Shown here: positions 52,751-63,297 of the stretch, in pieces | Numbering within the stretch: position 1 is the first letter of the stretch | Layout of the letters: each line of letters opens with the position of its first letter | Assembly (NCBI RefSeq): GCF_029633865.1 | Contig: NC_079230.1 | Coordinates: 33,465,150-33,529,149, forward strand | Length of the DNA: 64,000 bases | Direction: 5' to 3' | DNA from: Lampris incognitus | Taxonomy: Eukaryota; Chordata; Actinopteri; Lampriformes; Lampridae | Made by a program: the position numbers and the translations under genes | Notes under the pieces: model-generated | Told to the model about the DNA's origin: nothing | The model's input: only the letters and a program-made list of their open reading frames with translations | The model's database searches: none

Positions 52751-53906
52751 CACGGATCCTGCAGCCGGGGAGGCCAGTGAATGTTTTGATGGGCCACGTG
52801 GAAGTCCAGCACCAAATGCTGAAGGTATGTAAGGAGTCTGACTCCGGTTTGGCTCGCTGTACTGCCACACAGAACACACAATATTCAGAAATATACACTA
52901 GGAATGACTGTACACAGGTGAAACCGTGTATGTGACATGGGAAACAGGATATAGTGCAAAGAAGTGAAGGAGTGATGATAAATAACGTAAGACAGCCTTT
53001 CTACTTTAGGGTAAGTAGGTGGTTATGTAAAGTATAATATGTGATATGCATATTTACTGCACTTTATTACTAAAATATATATATTTGTATGTACAGTGAG
53101 TATTTTACTGTTCCAGGGTTATTGCAGTACCACTGTGAGTTTGATGCCAAGGAGGCTGTACAGATGTGCTTCAGTCAGGGCTCAATTACAAGGTTTGGTT
53201 AGCGCCCCCCAGTGGCCGTCAGGGGGATGTGCTCTAAACTACAGGAAAGGGAAGGAGAGGCATACTGTATGAGTTCAGTGTTTACTTGTTTTGCTGTGGT
53301 TCTTGTGCTGTGACGGCAGTAATGTTACTGACCACATACTTGACGTTTACATTCAAACATGTATTATTTGGTGCCTAGGTTTACAAAAATCACTTTAAAG
53401 TTCACATTTTATTTAACTTGGTTTTCTCTTAAGCACTACCTCACTTTGTGACATTTAAAATAAAACAGCATGTTGTTATTTCTGTAAGTGGTCTATTTAT
53501 TACCAAAACCCTTATCAGTAATACCAGTGTGTTGCGTTGTGTGTCGATTTAAGTGGTGCTCCTAAATCTTGTGCTGGTGCTCCTAAACTTCTCAGGAAGG
53601 AGCACCAGTGCTGCTCCTAGTGGAAAAAGTGAGTCTGGAGTAGAGATGCACTGATTGCAATTTTCTTGGCCGATTTTTTAAAAGTCTGACCTGCCGATTC
53701 CGATGTTCTCTCTTTCTCAGGACTATAATTGACAACATGCACAAACATTTTGTAACCCTTCTTTAATGGACAATGTGCTATGTTCATAATAAAAGACTCT
53801 TAAATGACCTACATCTTCTTCGAAACTGCTCCAGGTTCCAGGGCCTTTCTTACTCTCACTCAAACAAATCTGAAAATGCAAGTGCTGCAGGTTCCTGCCC
53901 AAGAGA
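52751..53906. other. No gene recognised
   Basis: A short stretch AGCGCCCCCCAGTGGCC at about 53200 and GGTGCTCCTAAA...AGGAGCACCAG at 53555-53615 look like fragments of dispersed repeats (the latter hAT-like), but the ends are not defined. Confidence 0.35.
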
Positions 53907-54170
53907 ACCCCAGCTGAGGAGGACCTGCAGTGCATCTCATTTACCTACCAGCTTACCTCCCCAGGAGAAACCCCAGCTGAGGAGGACCTGCAGTGCATCT
54001 CATATACCTACCAGCTTTACCTCCCCAGGAGAAACCCCAGCTGAGGAGGACCTGCAGTGCATCTCATTTACCTACCAGCTTTACCTCCCCAAGAGAACCC
54101 CAGCTGAGGAGGACCTGCAGTGCATCTCATTTACCTACCAGCTTTACCTCCCCAGGAGAAACCCCAGCAA
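53907..54170. repeat. 63/64-bp tandem array, four units
   Basis: CCCAGCTGAGGAGGACCTGC then AGTGCATCTCATTTACCTACC recur at 53911, 53974, 54038 and 54101, that is with steps of 63, 64 and 63. Each unit encodes a similar 21-residue segment in one of the frames. Confidence 0.93.
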
Positions 54171-54212
54171 GACATCCGTATAAACAACGCAGCTCATGTC
54201 ATTTAGTATTTG

Positions 54213-54458
54213 TGTAGTGTATGGAGATACACACGAAAGCAAATGTTTTATTTGCAGTAATTTGTATTTTATGTTTGACCTCTGACCCTCGATGTCTATT
54301 GGTTGTGTATGTTGTATAAATGTATGCAGCACTCGTGTGTTTTCGGGCCTGCTTAACGCAGTCGTGTTGTAATGTTGCTACGGTCTAGCAAATAAAAGAG
54401 GAAGACCAAGATACACCTTGATCACTGTATAATTCAGTTATCCTGCAGATACACCACA
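54213..54458 (+). mobile_element. Solo LTR of the Gypsy D family
   Basis: TGTAGTGTATGGAGATACAC...GATACACCACA matches 41728-42023 closely, apart from a missing internal segment. The flanks ATTTG and ATGTG agree at four of five positions, a possible aged target duplication. Confidence 0.88.
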
Positions 54459-55104
54459 ATGTGGCTCGTAGGTTAGAGGTCAAGCAGGGAAAGGCGGCAG
54501 TTTGCAAGGATCTGTCCATGCGTCAGACAGAAAGTTCTGCTCTGTTTTCCTTTAGGTTTGGGCCTCGGAGAGACCGCTTTGCTTGTAAGTCTGTTACCGT
54601 TCCCGTGTTTTGTGCACATGTGCATATTAATCATTTGGAATTCAAACGTCTGGGTTAACGATGCTGTTTGTGGTCATTTCTTTTGCTAAGGTTAAAAATG
54701 GTAAGCTAAGCTAAATGTAGCTTCTTCTTGTAGCATGTGCATTTGGGCTCTTTGTAAGCAGTGAGAATTCATTCGTGCTGTCGTCTGAGAACAGCTTGTA
54801 AGCAAAGCATTGTAACTTTGCATTTATTTCAGTTTTACAAAAAAGGGGGAAAGGAAAAAAGGAACAGAAGAGAAACGAGGGCTCAGTAAAACACCTCAAC
54901 TTCATTCGCGTCTTTGACTTTACTCTGAATCCTGTTTGTTCGCTATCCGTCAGTTTCTGTGAAAGGGACAGAATAGACAGAGATGGGCACAAATATATCA
55001 AAAAGTATCTTCTTTCACTTTACAAATACTTGCTCATCAAATGTGTCAAAATAAAATACAAAATACTGGCATGAGTAAATAAATGTATTTAATTAAAATA
55101 CAAG
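54459..55104. other. No gene recognised
   Basis: Text from 54475 to 54660 has no repeats that I can match, and short open frames lack domains. Confidence 0.4.
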
Positions 55105-55203
55105 TAATTTGATCCATCCGAACCGCTTGTCCTGCTCTCGGGGTGCTGGAGCCTATCCCAGCAGTCACTGGGGGGCAGGTGGGGAGACACCTTGGACAGG
55201 CCA

Positions 55204-55281
<78 letters not shown>

Positions 55282-55345
55282 ATACCTAGGGACAGTTTAG
55301 TCTGGCTGATTCACCTGACCTACATGTCTTTGGACTGTGGAGGAA
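55105..55345. repeat. Dispersed teleost-type repeat with internal (CA)n, second copy
   Basis: Matches 9370-9703: CCGAACCGCTTGTCCTGCTCTC, GCAGTCACTGGGGGGCAGG, a (CA)n run at 55205-55280, then TAGGGACAGTTTAGT and ACCTGACCTACATGTCTTTG. Confidence 0.8.
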
Positions 55346-55682
55346 AGTTGAAGAACATCTCGTTTTAGAGTAAAGATCAGAACGAAAGATTTTTGATCGA
55401 TACATGACTTGCTTTCTGAAAATCTGTGATTTTTATTTTTTACCTGAATATTGACCTGACCGTCCCCTGGCATAGCCAACACTGTAAAACCTTATCCTCA
55501 TCCTCAAGAGGACTGCACAAGCTATTTCCCTGACAACTATTAAGGATGGCCACTATAAAACGCCTAAATGTAGATATGCTAGAAATGAATTTTGTCCTGA
55601 ATTTAATAACAATTAACCACTCTGATGAAGCTTCCCGTATGATGACTAACCACTAGATGGCACTATTTCAGGCTGCCTGAGT
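55346..55682. other. No gene recognised
   Basis: Short AT-rich sequence without a recognisable domain or array. Confidence 0.4.
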
Positions 55683-55822
55683 GTGTCTGTGATGTTAGCT
55701 GGTGTGCTAACGTTACTAGCTAGTAAGTAGTGTGTCTGTAGCGTTAGCTGGTACATTACTAGCTAGTAAGTAGTGTGTCTGTGACGTTAGCTGGTATGCT
55801 AACTTTACTAGCTAGTAAGTTT
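55683..55822. repeat. Three-copy tandem, unit about 46-49 bp
   Basis: GTGTCTGTGATGTTAGCTGG and ACTAGCTAGTAAGTA recur three times with small differences. Confidence 0.88.
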
Positions 55823-55840
55823 AATCTAGAGCACATGTGT

Positions 55841-56040
55841 TGGGAGAGAGATCCCTCCTCTGTTGCTCTCCCTGAGGTTTCTTCCTATTTTTCTCCCTGT
55901 TAAAGGGGTTTGTTAGGGAGTTGTTCCTTATCCGATGAGAGGGTCTAAGGACAGGATGTTGTGTTGCTGTTAAGCCCACTGAGGCAAATTTGTAATTTGT
56001 GATATTGGGCTATACAAATAAAATTGATTTGATTTGTGTG
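55841..56040 (+). repeat. Retroposon 3' tail, copy 1
   Basis: The block CTCCCTGAGGTTTCTTCC, AGGGAGTTGTTCCTTATCC, GAGAGGGTCTAAGGACAGG and GATATTGGGCTATACAAATA ends in a TTGATTTGA repeat. The same block is at 61715-61925. The simple terminal repeat fits a LINE or LINE-mobilised SINE tail. Confidence 0.8.
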
Positions 56041-56108
56041 TTTGCTAGTTGCTCTTTTCTTCTGTTGTATTTTAGAGTCATTCAGAAAGCTTGCCTTGCT
56101 TATCACAT

Positions 56109-56258
56109 TGTAGCGAATTAAGGAGGCAGTCCGGGACCGCCACAGCCGGGACGCGAACCCGTATCTCCCACACCTCAAGCGACAACGTTAGTCAGTCGAC
56201 TAAAGGGTCCGAGCCGTTAGTCAAGGACCAACGTCTCTACTTATCCATGCACGTTACA
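56109..56258 (-). repeat. tRNA-like short repeat, copy 7
   Basis: TGTAGCGAATTAAGG...CATGCACGTTACA on the plus strand. Flanks ACAT and ATAT agree at three of four bases. The tRNA-like block is on the minus strand. Confidence 0.75.
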
Positions 56259-56276
56259 ATATTTTGAGCTCATACC

Positions 56277-56551
56277 TGTAATGTCCATGCTTTGTAACAT
56301 GTTTAGTAATGTTTCTGGTGTTAGTTTTAATGATTTTTCTGGTCACAACGGGGCGCTCTAGGTTAAGTGTCGTATACGTGAGACGTTCTTGGTTCACGTT
56401 GAGCCCGGAAGTAGCGGAGTGAGAGAGGTGTGTTAGTAGCCATGGATAGCAGATGCACTAGCAGGTGTACTGTTGTCATTAAGCAAACGTTTCACTAAAG
56501 ATTCCAAAACGCAGCTTCGTGATATTTGAGTTATTATTTAAAAACTTTACA
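56277..56551 (+). repeat. Gypsy E 5' LTR
   Basis: TGTAATGTCCATGCTTTG...AAACTTTACA. It shares GTGAGACGTTCTTGGTTCACG with the 3' copy; the two differ by about 10% with small indels. Confidence 0.92.
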
Positions 56552-56585
56552 CTGGCGACGAGGATTCAACGTTTTCTCCACTAAC

Positions 56586-57476
56586 ATGGCTGCTGCATTG
56601 CCGTCGTTCCCTGCCTTTGGTATAAGTGACGAACAGAACTCAGCTGTCCGGTGGAAGAAGTGGCTACAACGCTTTGAAAACTTGGTAGTTGCTCGGGATG
56701 TAAAGGATGACACAAGGAAGCGTGCGATGCGTCTACGTGATGCAGGGGAAGGCGTACAGGACACCTCTGATACCCTCACTGACACCGGGGAGGCAAAGGA
56801 CTATAAACGAGCAAAAGACAAACTGAGTGAGTACTTCCCCCCTAAAATCAACGTGGTCTACGAGACCTACAAATTCAGACAAGCCAAGCAACTAGCAGGG
56901 GAAACACTCGACTCCTATCACACCAGGCTGCGGCAACTAGCGACTTTCCTGATGTTGAAAAAGATCAAAACTATGATCATTCAAACGTGCACATGTCATA
57001 AACTGCGGCGTCACGCGCTACAGAAATCAGAGATGACGTTGACCGAACTCCTCTCACTCGGTAGAACCATGGCACTTGCAGAGATTCAAGCATCGGGAAC
57101 GGAGCAAACACAACAAAGTGCAGCTCAGAGTAATCTAAAGGAAGATGTTCTGGCAGTAGATGTGAGGAGGGGAGCTGTAAAGAAAATATGCTACAACTGC
57201 TCTGGTATCTTTCCCCACCATGACGAAATGCCGTGCCCGGCACGGGGGAAAACAAGCAGCGCGTGTTATGTGGAAAACAAGGACAATTCGCAAAATACTG
57301 TCGCTCTAAGCGACCACAAGGGGGCATCAGAGGTCGACATGAAGTGCATTATGTACACACCAGTGGAAACAGTGGCATCACATCTCAAGAAACGAGAAAC
57401 GCAGCCACAGAATCTTCCGAGGAGTATCTGTACACAGTCTCCCAATCAAAAGCAAATCTCCCACATGCAACGATAA
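56586..57476 (+). pseudogene. Gypsy E Gag
   Basis: I take the ATG at 56586 (MAAALPSFPAFGISDEQN) because the earlier in-frame ATG lies inside the LTR. The segments WKKWLQRFENLVVARDV, YEYTKFRQA-like text and ETLDSYHTRLRQLA are those of Ty3/Gypsy capsids. CYNCSG begins the zinc-knuckle region, after which coding sense shifts near 57235 (CGKQGQFAKYC in the other frame). The remaining codons to 57476 in this frame are out of register. Confidence 0.85.
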
Positions 57477-57703
57477 AGGTTAGTGACTGCAATATAAAAG
57501 TGATGCTTGATACAGGGGCAACTGTGAATATCATCGATGAAACAACTTACCAGAGACTGAGACAGCAGCCCTCACTCACCAAATGCATGGTTCCCATCTT
57601 TCCTTATGGTTCACACACACCACTGCCTGCCCTAGGAAAATTCACCTTGCTGGTCGAATCCAAATCGCGCTTCACAAATGCAACATTCCATGTGATACAA
57701 TGA
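57233..57703 (+). pseudogene. Gypsy E zinc-knuckle end and protease
   Basis: In the frame after the shift are VLCGKQGQFAKYCRSKR and then the protease core DCNIKVMLDTGATVNIID with the DTGA catalytic motif. The segment ends at a TGA at about 57703. Confidence 0.85.
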
Positions 57704-57826
57704 AGTAATGGCAGTCTACTGGGCTATGACACTGCCAGTCAACTGGGACTAATCAAAATCATCAATGCTCTTCACACATCTCCACAACAGCCAGAGCAGC
57801 CCACAAGAGCGTCAAACCAGACAGAA

Positions 57827-58567
57827 GTGAGGGCAGTGGATGATCTCCTCACTGAGTATGCTGACCTCTTTCAGGGGATAGGAAAACTGAATGACTTTCA
57901 AGTCAAGTTGAACATAAAGAGAGATGTCCCTCCTGTCACACAACCTCACAGTAGAGTACCTTTTCATGTAAGGAAGCGAATTGAGGCTGAACTGCAATGT
58001 CTAGAGGACCTTGACACCATCGAAAAGGTGGATGGTCCCACTCCCTGAGTCTCTCCAGTCGTTCCTGTTCCAAAACCAAAAGACCCAGAAGCAGTGAACA
58101 TTTGTGTGGACATGAGGATACCAAATCAGGCCATCGAACGAGAATGACATCTCACACCTACAGTAGATGATGTGATACAATCACTCAAGGGAGCCAGGTT
58201 CTTCTCAAAGCTGGATTTGGATGGCATCCCAGGAGTAATCAACCTAAGTGATGACATATTAGTGTTTGGGAAAACAAGAGCTGCCCATGACCAAGCTCTT
58301 GGAAAAACGTTTCAGAGACTGAGGGAGAAGAACCTAACGCTCAACAAGGCCAAGTGCTCATACGCACAAACCACTCTGGACTTCTTTGGATACACATTCT
58401 CAGATGGAGGATTCTCTCCGGATCCCAGGAAGGTTCAGGCACTTCATGACGCTGCTGCTCCGACTAATGCCAGTGAGGTCCGCTGTCTTCTGGGCATGGC
58501 AAATTACAGTGCCCGTTTCATCAAGGATCTTGCCACAATAACCCAACCTCTGAGAGAACTTACATAA
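57827..58567 (+). pseudogene. Gypsy E reverse transcriptase with internal deletion
   Basis: Fingers (VKLNIKRDVPPVTQPHSRVP, then RKRIEAELQCLEDLDTIEKV) run to a TGA at 58048. The frame then continues via VPVPKPKDPEAVNICVDMR, a further TGA, and FFSKLDLDGIPGVINLSDDI. Here only about 11 residues separate the KLDL Asp from the SDD box, whereas Gypsy RTs have some 70-80, so much of the palm is deleted. The thumb (NKAKCSYAQTTLDFFGYTFS, LLGMANYSARFI) is complete to 58567. Confidence 0.85.
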
Positions 58568-58588
58568 AAGACTGTTCGTTGGACCTGG

Positions 58589-59155
58589 GTGGAAAAGCAC
58601 CAGAGGTCTCTCGATGAGATGAAACGAAGTCTAACAAGTGATGCTGTGATGACCTACTTTGACCCACATAGACTAACTGAACTGATAGTCGACGCAAGTC
58701 CAGTAGGTCTTGGGGCTGTGTTGGCACAAAGGAATGACCCAAATGAACCAGCTAGAGTGATAAGTTCTGCAAGTAGAGCGCTGTCCCCCATTGAACGAAA
58801 ATACTCACAAACAGAACGGGATGCACTTGCTATTGTGTGGGGCTGTGAACATTTTCACATATACCTTTACAAAGCACCCTTTACACTTATCAGTGATTAC
58901 AAACCGTTGGAATGGATTTTCAACAACCCCAAATCCAAGCCACCTGCTCGTATAGGACGCTGGAGTCTTTGTCTGCAGCCTTACAACTACACAGTCCGCT
59001 ACAAGTCTGGTAAGGACAACCCGGCAGACTATATGTCACGCCACCCTGCACGAGTATCACATATCTCTCATAACACTTCAGACAATGAAAGACAAGCGGA
59101 AGAGTATGTCAACTTTGTTACAGCAAATGCTGTCCCTAAGGCAATGACACAGTGA
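58589..59155 (+). pseudogene. Gypsy E RNase H
   Basis: Open frame of 188 codons: ELIVDASPVGLGAVLAQ, SRALSPIERKYSQTERD and DYKPLEWIFNN, then a connector NPADYMSRHP. The acidic residues that bind metal are at their usual places. It ends at a TGA at 59153. Confidence 0.85.
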
Positions 59156-59379
59156 AATTCAAGAGGCGACCAAAACTGACCCCACTCTGTGCGAAGTCAT
59201 TCGACTCATCAAGGAAGGCTTATGGGAGTTACTGTCCAAAAAACAAGATGTTTCTGACGGAGTGGATTTTGCTGCTCTAATGTCATTCAAGCAAATCAAA
59301 GATGAACTAACTGTGACCGCTACGGATGACACTGTGCTATGAGGCACGAGGATCGTTGTCCCTCATTCGTTACAAACCA

Positions 59380-61056
59380 GGGCCTCATCACTGGCACACA
59401 AAGGTCACCCGGGGGTGGTCAAAACTAAGAAGTTGATCAGAGAGAAAGTCTGGTTCCCTGGCATTGACAGACAAATAGAAACCATGATAGCTGGCTGTAT
59501 CCAATGTCAGGCTGTTGTGCCTAATCACATACAAGAACCTCTCCGCATGTCTGAGCTACCATCGTCACCATGGGAAAAAGTTGGTGTGGACTTCTGTGGG
59601 CCATTCCCTTCTGGTGATTAGCTTTTGGTTGTCATATATGAATACTCCAGGTATCCAGAGGTAGAGATTCTGCAGTCCACGTCAGCCAGAGCCACGATCC
59701 CTAAAGTCAACAAAATATTCTCTACACTGGGGATTCCACTGGAGTTCAAAACTGACAACGGCCCACCTACATACTTCGCTACTTCGCTACATACTTGGGT
59801 TTCTGTTACATCTGTCCCTCCTTCCACAGCCTCCACCTCAAAGGCTGCTTTACCTGAGCCACTCCCCGAGTGTCAGTCTCTCTCTCTGTGTTTGTGTGTG
59901 AGTGGAGATAGGTGAGCAGAGCCTCACCAGCTGCAACCCATTCCACAGTCAAGCCAACCTGCTATAAAAGACCAGCACTGCCACTTCCACCCTGCCAGAT
60001 CGTAGCCTCTGATCCGTCAAGTGTGCTGCATCCAGCCTTTGCTCGCTAAATCTGTTTTTGTCAGTATTTTTGAACCCGCTGTTTGACTTAATTCCTCCTT
60101 TTCACTGCAGTCATCCTGCTCTGCCTTCGGTCCCTGTTCTCCAGGTTTTCACCTGCTCCAGATCTCTTCTCTGCCCGGCTCTCTCCACCACCCACAGTCT
60201 CTGCCCCCGGTCCTGTTTCCCCAGCCCAATGAAGCCCAGCCCAAGGAAGCCCAGCCCAATTCCCTCCACTGTGTGTTGTCGCCTTAGCTGGCCCCCTCGA
60301 AGTCAGTTGGAAGCAATTTTGTGTCTGCGCCTGAGTCCTTCCTGACTGTCCCGTAACAGTTTCAGGCAAAGGAAGATAACTCCGATGTGGCCTCAGGCCA
60401 GTGCTGAGGCTGAACGCTTCATGCGTACCCTTGAAAAGACCATACGTGCTGCCCACGTTGAAGGTCGCCCATGGAAACAGACTCTGTACGTATTCCTCCG
60501 CAACTACCGTGCAGCGCCTCACTGCTCATCTGGAATGGCGCCTGCAGATGTGCTGTTTGGTAGGCCCCTCAGAATCAAGCTGCCTGAATCTCCTCTTCCC
60601 TTCCAGTCTCAGGCTGATGCAAAGCTACGACAAGCAGATGCAGTGGCAAAGAACAGGATGAAACACAATGCTGACAGGATGTGCCATGCTGCTCCTTTGG
60701 CTGTGAAAGTAGGCGACAGGGTCCTGTGTCTTCAAAAGAAGGAAGGGAAGCTATGCCCTGCTTACAATCCCCGCCCATACAGGGTCATCGCCATCAAAGG
60801 CTCCATGGTGACAGCCAAACACAATGACCATGTCATCACCAGAAACTCATCCCACTTCAAGATCTTCCCAGTGGCTGAAAATCCCCACTCTCAGCAATGT
60901 GGTTTGAAAGTCATGGACTGGACCCAAATCCACCCTGAACAAATCACAGAGCTCTTAGCCCCTAACCCCCCTGGGCCACAGTCACCTGTTCAGAGATACC
61001 CAGTCAGGGTAAACAGAAGACCCCTGTTATGCCTCACTGGCTTTAAAGTGAACTGA
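59380..61056 (+). pseudogene. Gypsy E integrase, interrupted by solo LTR
   Basis: The zinc-binding part has AHKGHPGVVKTKKLI and CIQCQAV. The core begins VGVDFCGPFPSGD, is stopped at 59619, continues as YSRYPEVEILQS and TDNGPPTYFATS, and is then cut by the inserted LTR at 59804. It resumes after 60363 with QASAEAERFMRTLEK (the catalytic Glu), YVFLRNYRAAPHCSSGMAP and a GPR-like C-terminus ending at 61056. Without the insert, the D, D and E would all be there. Confidence 0.85.
59804..60358 (+). mobile_element. Solo LTR in Gypsy E integrase, exact GTTTC target duplication
   Basis: TGTTACATCTGTCC...CTGTCCCGTAACA, 555 bp. GTTTC flanks both sides (59799-59803, 60359-60363). A TATA-like GCTATAAAAGACC is at 59960. 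No other copy in the window. Confidence 0.93.
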
Positions 61057-61134
61057 CAAAAAGGTATAATGCAAGAGAAAGTTTGAGTTGGACTGGTTAA
61101 CAGTTATTGTTAAAAAAAGTAAGGAAAGGAGGGT

Positions 61135-61418
61135 TGTAATGTCCATGCTTTGTAACGTGTTTACTAATGTTTCTGATGTTAGTTTTAATGTTTATTCTGG
61201 TCACAAGGGGGCGCACTAGGTTAAGTGTCGTATATGTGAGACGTTCTTGGTTCACGTTAAGCCCGGAAGCGGAGTGAGTAGCGGAGAGAAAGAGGAGTGG
61301 TCGCAGCCATGGGTAGCAGATGCACTAGCAGATGTACCGTTGTCGTTATGCCAAAGTTTCACTTAAGATTCCAAAACGCAGCTTCCTGGTATTTGAGTTT
61401 TCATTTCTAAACTTTACA
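61135..61418 (+). repeat. Gypsy E 3' LTR
   Basis: Direct repeat of 56277-56551. Confidence 0.92.
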
Positions 61419-61499
61419 CTACCTTTATCTTAGGGAAAATTTGAACCAAACACCAAAGCAGTTTCTTTCCTCAAGCTACTAGAGCACAAATTAAATACG

Positions 61500-61930
61500 G
61501 GGGTGGGGGTGCGCGCCCGGGTGGCGTAGCGGTCTATTCCGTTGCCTACCAACACGGGTGTTGGTGGTTCGAATCCCCGTGTTACCCCGGCTTGGTCGGG
61601 CGTCTGTACAGACACAACTGGCCGTGTCTGCGGGTGGGAAGCCAGATGTGAGAAGCAGGGTAATTGGCCAAGTACAACTGGGGAGAAAAGGGTGAAAAAC
61701 GAAACAAAAACAAACGTCTTGGGAGAGAGGTCCTCCCCTGTCGCTCTCCCCGAGGTTTCTTCCCATTTGTTCTCCCTGTTAAAGCTTTTTTTAGGGAGTT
61801 GTTCCTTATCCAATGAGAGGGTCTAAGGACAGGATGTTGTGTTGTTGTAAACCCACTGAGGCAAATCTGTAATTTGTGATATTGGGCTATACGAATAATA
61901 TTGATTTGCTTCAATTTGAAATGAAATACG
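61500..61930 (+). repeat. tRNA-derived SINE plus retroposon 3' tail, copy 2
   Basis: The head carries GGTGGCGTAGCGGTC (A-box-like) and GTGGTTCGAATCCCCG (B box), and the middle AGACACAACTGGCCGTGTCTG. At about 61690 an A-rich stretch leads into the tail block seen also at 55841-56040 (GAGGTTTCTTCC...GATATTGGGCTATACGAATA). Whether head and tail form one composite SINE or two adjacent insertions is not settled, since the other SINE copy (23960-25380) lacks this tail. Confidence 0.75.
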
Positions 61931-62216
61931 GGGCATGTCACGTGATTCTCTTGCATTTAGCCAAAGATTGATTAGACTAATTTTTGAACAGTTTTTTTCC
62001 CTGCAGTTCAAACAAAGAGGCCATCTATGTGAAGAGGGAACGACCATCCCTGACCGAGGCGGGCTAAGACTCCATCTGTCCCCATCTTACAACGCTGTGA
62101 TGCAACTATTCCCCAACCCTCTATGAACAGTACACATGACCACTGTAACTCTAGTTAAAGGTTATACCCATGTCTGCCTATGACACCGGTGGTTGGTTTG
62201 GGTGGTTATGCCACTG

Positions 62217-63297
62217 TATTGTTTATAAGGGTGGGGACACCTGCAGCCACTGTATTGTTCATAAGGGTGAGGACACCTGCAGTCACTGTATTGTTTATAA
62301 GGGTGGGGACACCTGCAGCCACTGTATTGTCTATAAGGGTGGGGACACCTGCAGTCACTGTATTGTTTATAAGGGTGGGGACACCTGCAGTCACTGTATT
62401 GTTTATAAGGGTGGGACACCTGCAGACACTATTGTTTATAAGGGTGGGGACACCTGCAGTCACTGTATTGTTTATAAGGGTGGGGACACCCTCAGTCACT
62501 GTATTGTTTATAAGGGTGGGACACCTGCAGACACTATTGTTTATAAGGGTGGGGACACCTGCAGTCACTGTATTGTTTATAAGGGTGGGGACACCTGCAG
62601 ACACTGTATTGTTTATAAGGGTGGGGACACCTGCAGTCACTGTATTGTTCATAAGGGTGGGGACACCTGCAGTCACTGTATTGTTTATAAGGGTGGGGAC
62701 ACCTGCAGTCACTGTATTGTTCATAAGGGTGGAGACACCTGCAGTCACTGTATTGTTTATAAGGGTGGGGACACCTGCAGTCACTGTATTGTTCATAAGG
62801 GTGGGGACACCTGCAGTCACTGTATTGTTTATAAGGGTGGGACACCTGCAGACACTATTGTTTATAAGGGTGGGGACACCTGCAGTCACTGTATTGTTCA
62901 TAAGGGTGGAGACACCTGCAGTCACTGTATTGTTTATAAGGGTGGGGACACCTGCAGTCACTGTATTGTTCATAAGGGTGGAGACACCTGCAGTCACTGT
63001 ATTGTTTATAAGGGTGGGGCACCTGCAGACACTGTCTTGTTTATAAGGGTGGGGACACCTGCAGTCACTGTATTGTTTATAAGGGTGGGGACACCTGCAG
63101 TCACTGTATTGTTCATAAGGGTGGGGACACCTGCAGTCACTGTATTGTTCATAAGGGTGGGGACACCTGCAGTCACTGTATTGTTTATAAGGGTGGAGAC
63201 ACCTGCAGTCACTGTATTGTTTATAAGGGTGGAGACACCTGCAGTCACTGTATTGTTTATAAGGGTGGAGACACCTGCAGTCACTGTATTGTTTATA
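62217..63297. repeat. 36-bp minisatellite, about 31 units
   Basis: GTATTGTTTATAAGGGTGG then GGACACCTGCAGTCACT repeats, with TTCAT/TTTAT and GGGG/GGAG variants and a few 33-bp units. With a unit of 12 codons both strands stay open for about 400 codons; these are not genes in my view. Confidence 0.97.

Larger units (their letters stand above)
56277..61418 (+). mobile_element. Ty3/Gypsy element E, both LTRs, solo LTR inserted
   Basis: LTRs of 275 and 284 bp (56277-56551, 61135-61418) frame gag, protease, RT, RNase H and integrase. A purine run (AAGGAAAGGAGGG) precedes the 3' LTR, and CTGGCGACGAGGATTC follows the 5' LTR where a primer site is expected. Flanks ATACC and CTACC give a 4-base match (TACC). 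A 555-bp solo LTR of a different family lies in the integrase. Confidence 0.93.

Noticed and set aside
62217-63297. CRISPR-like array
   Set aside because: Units are contiguous near-identical 36-mers without unique spacers, in eukaryotic DNA.
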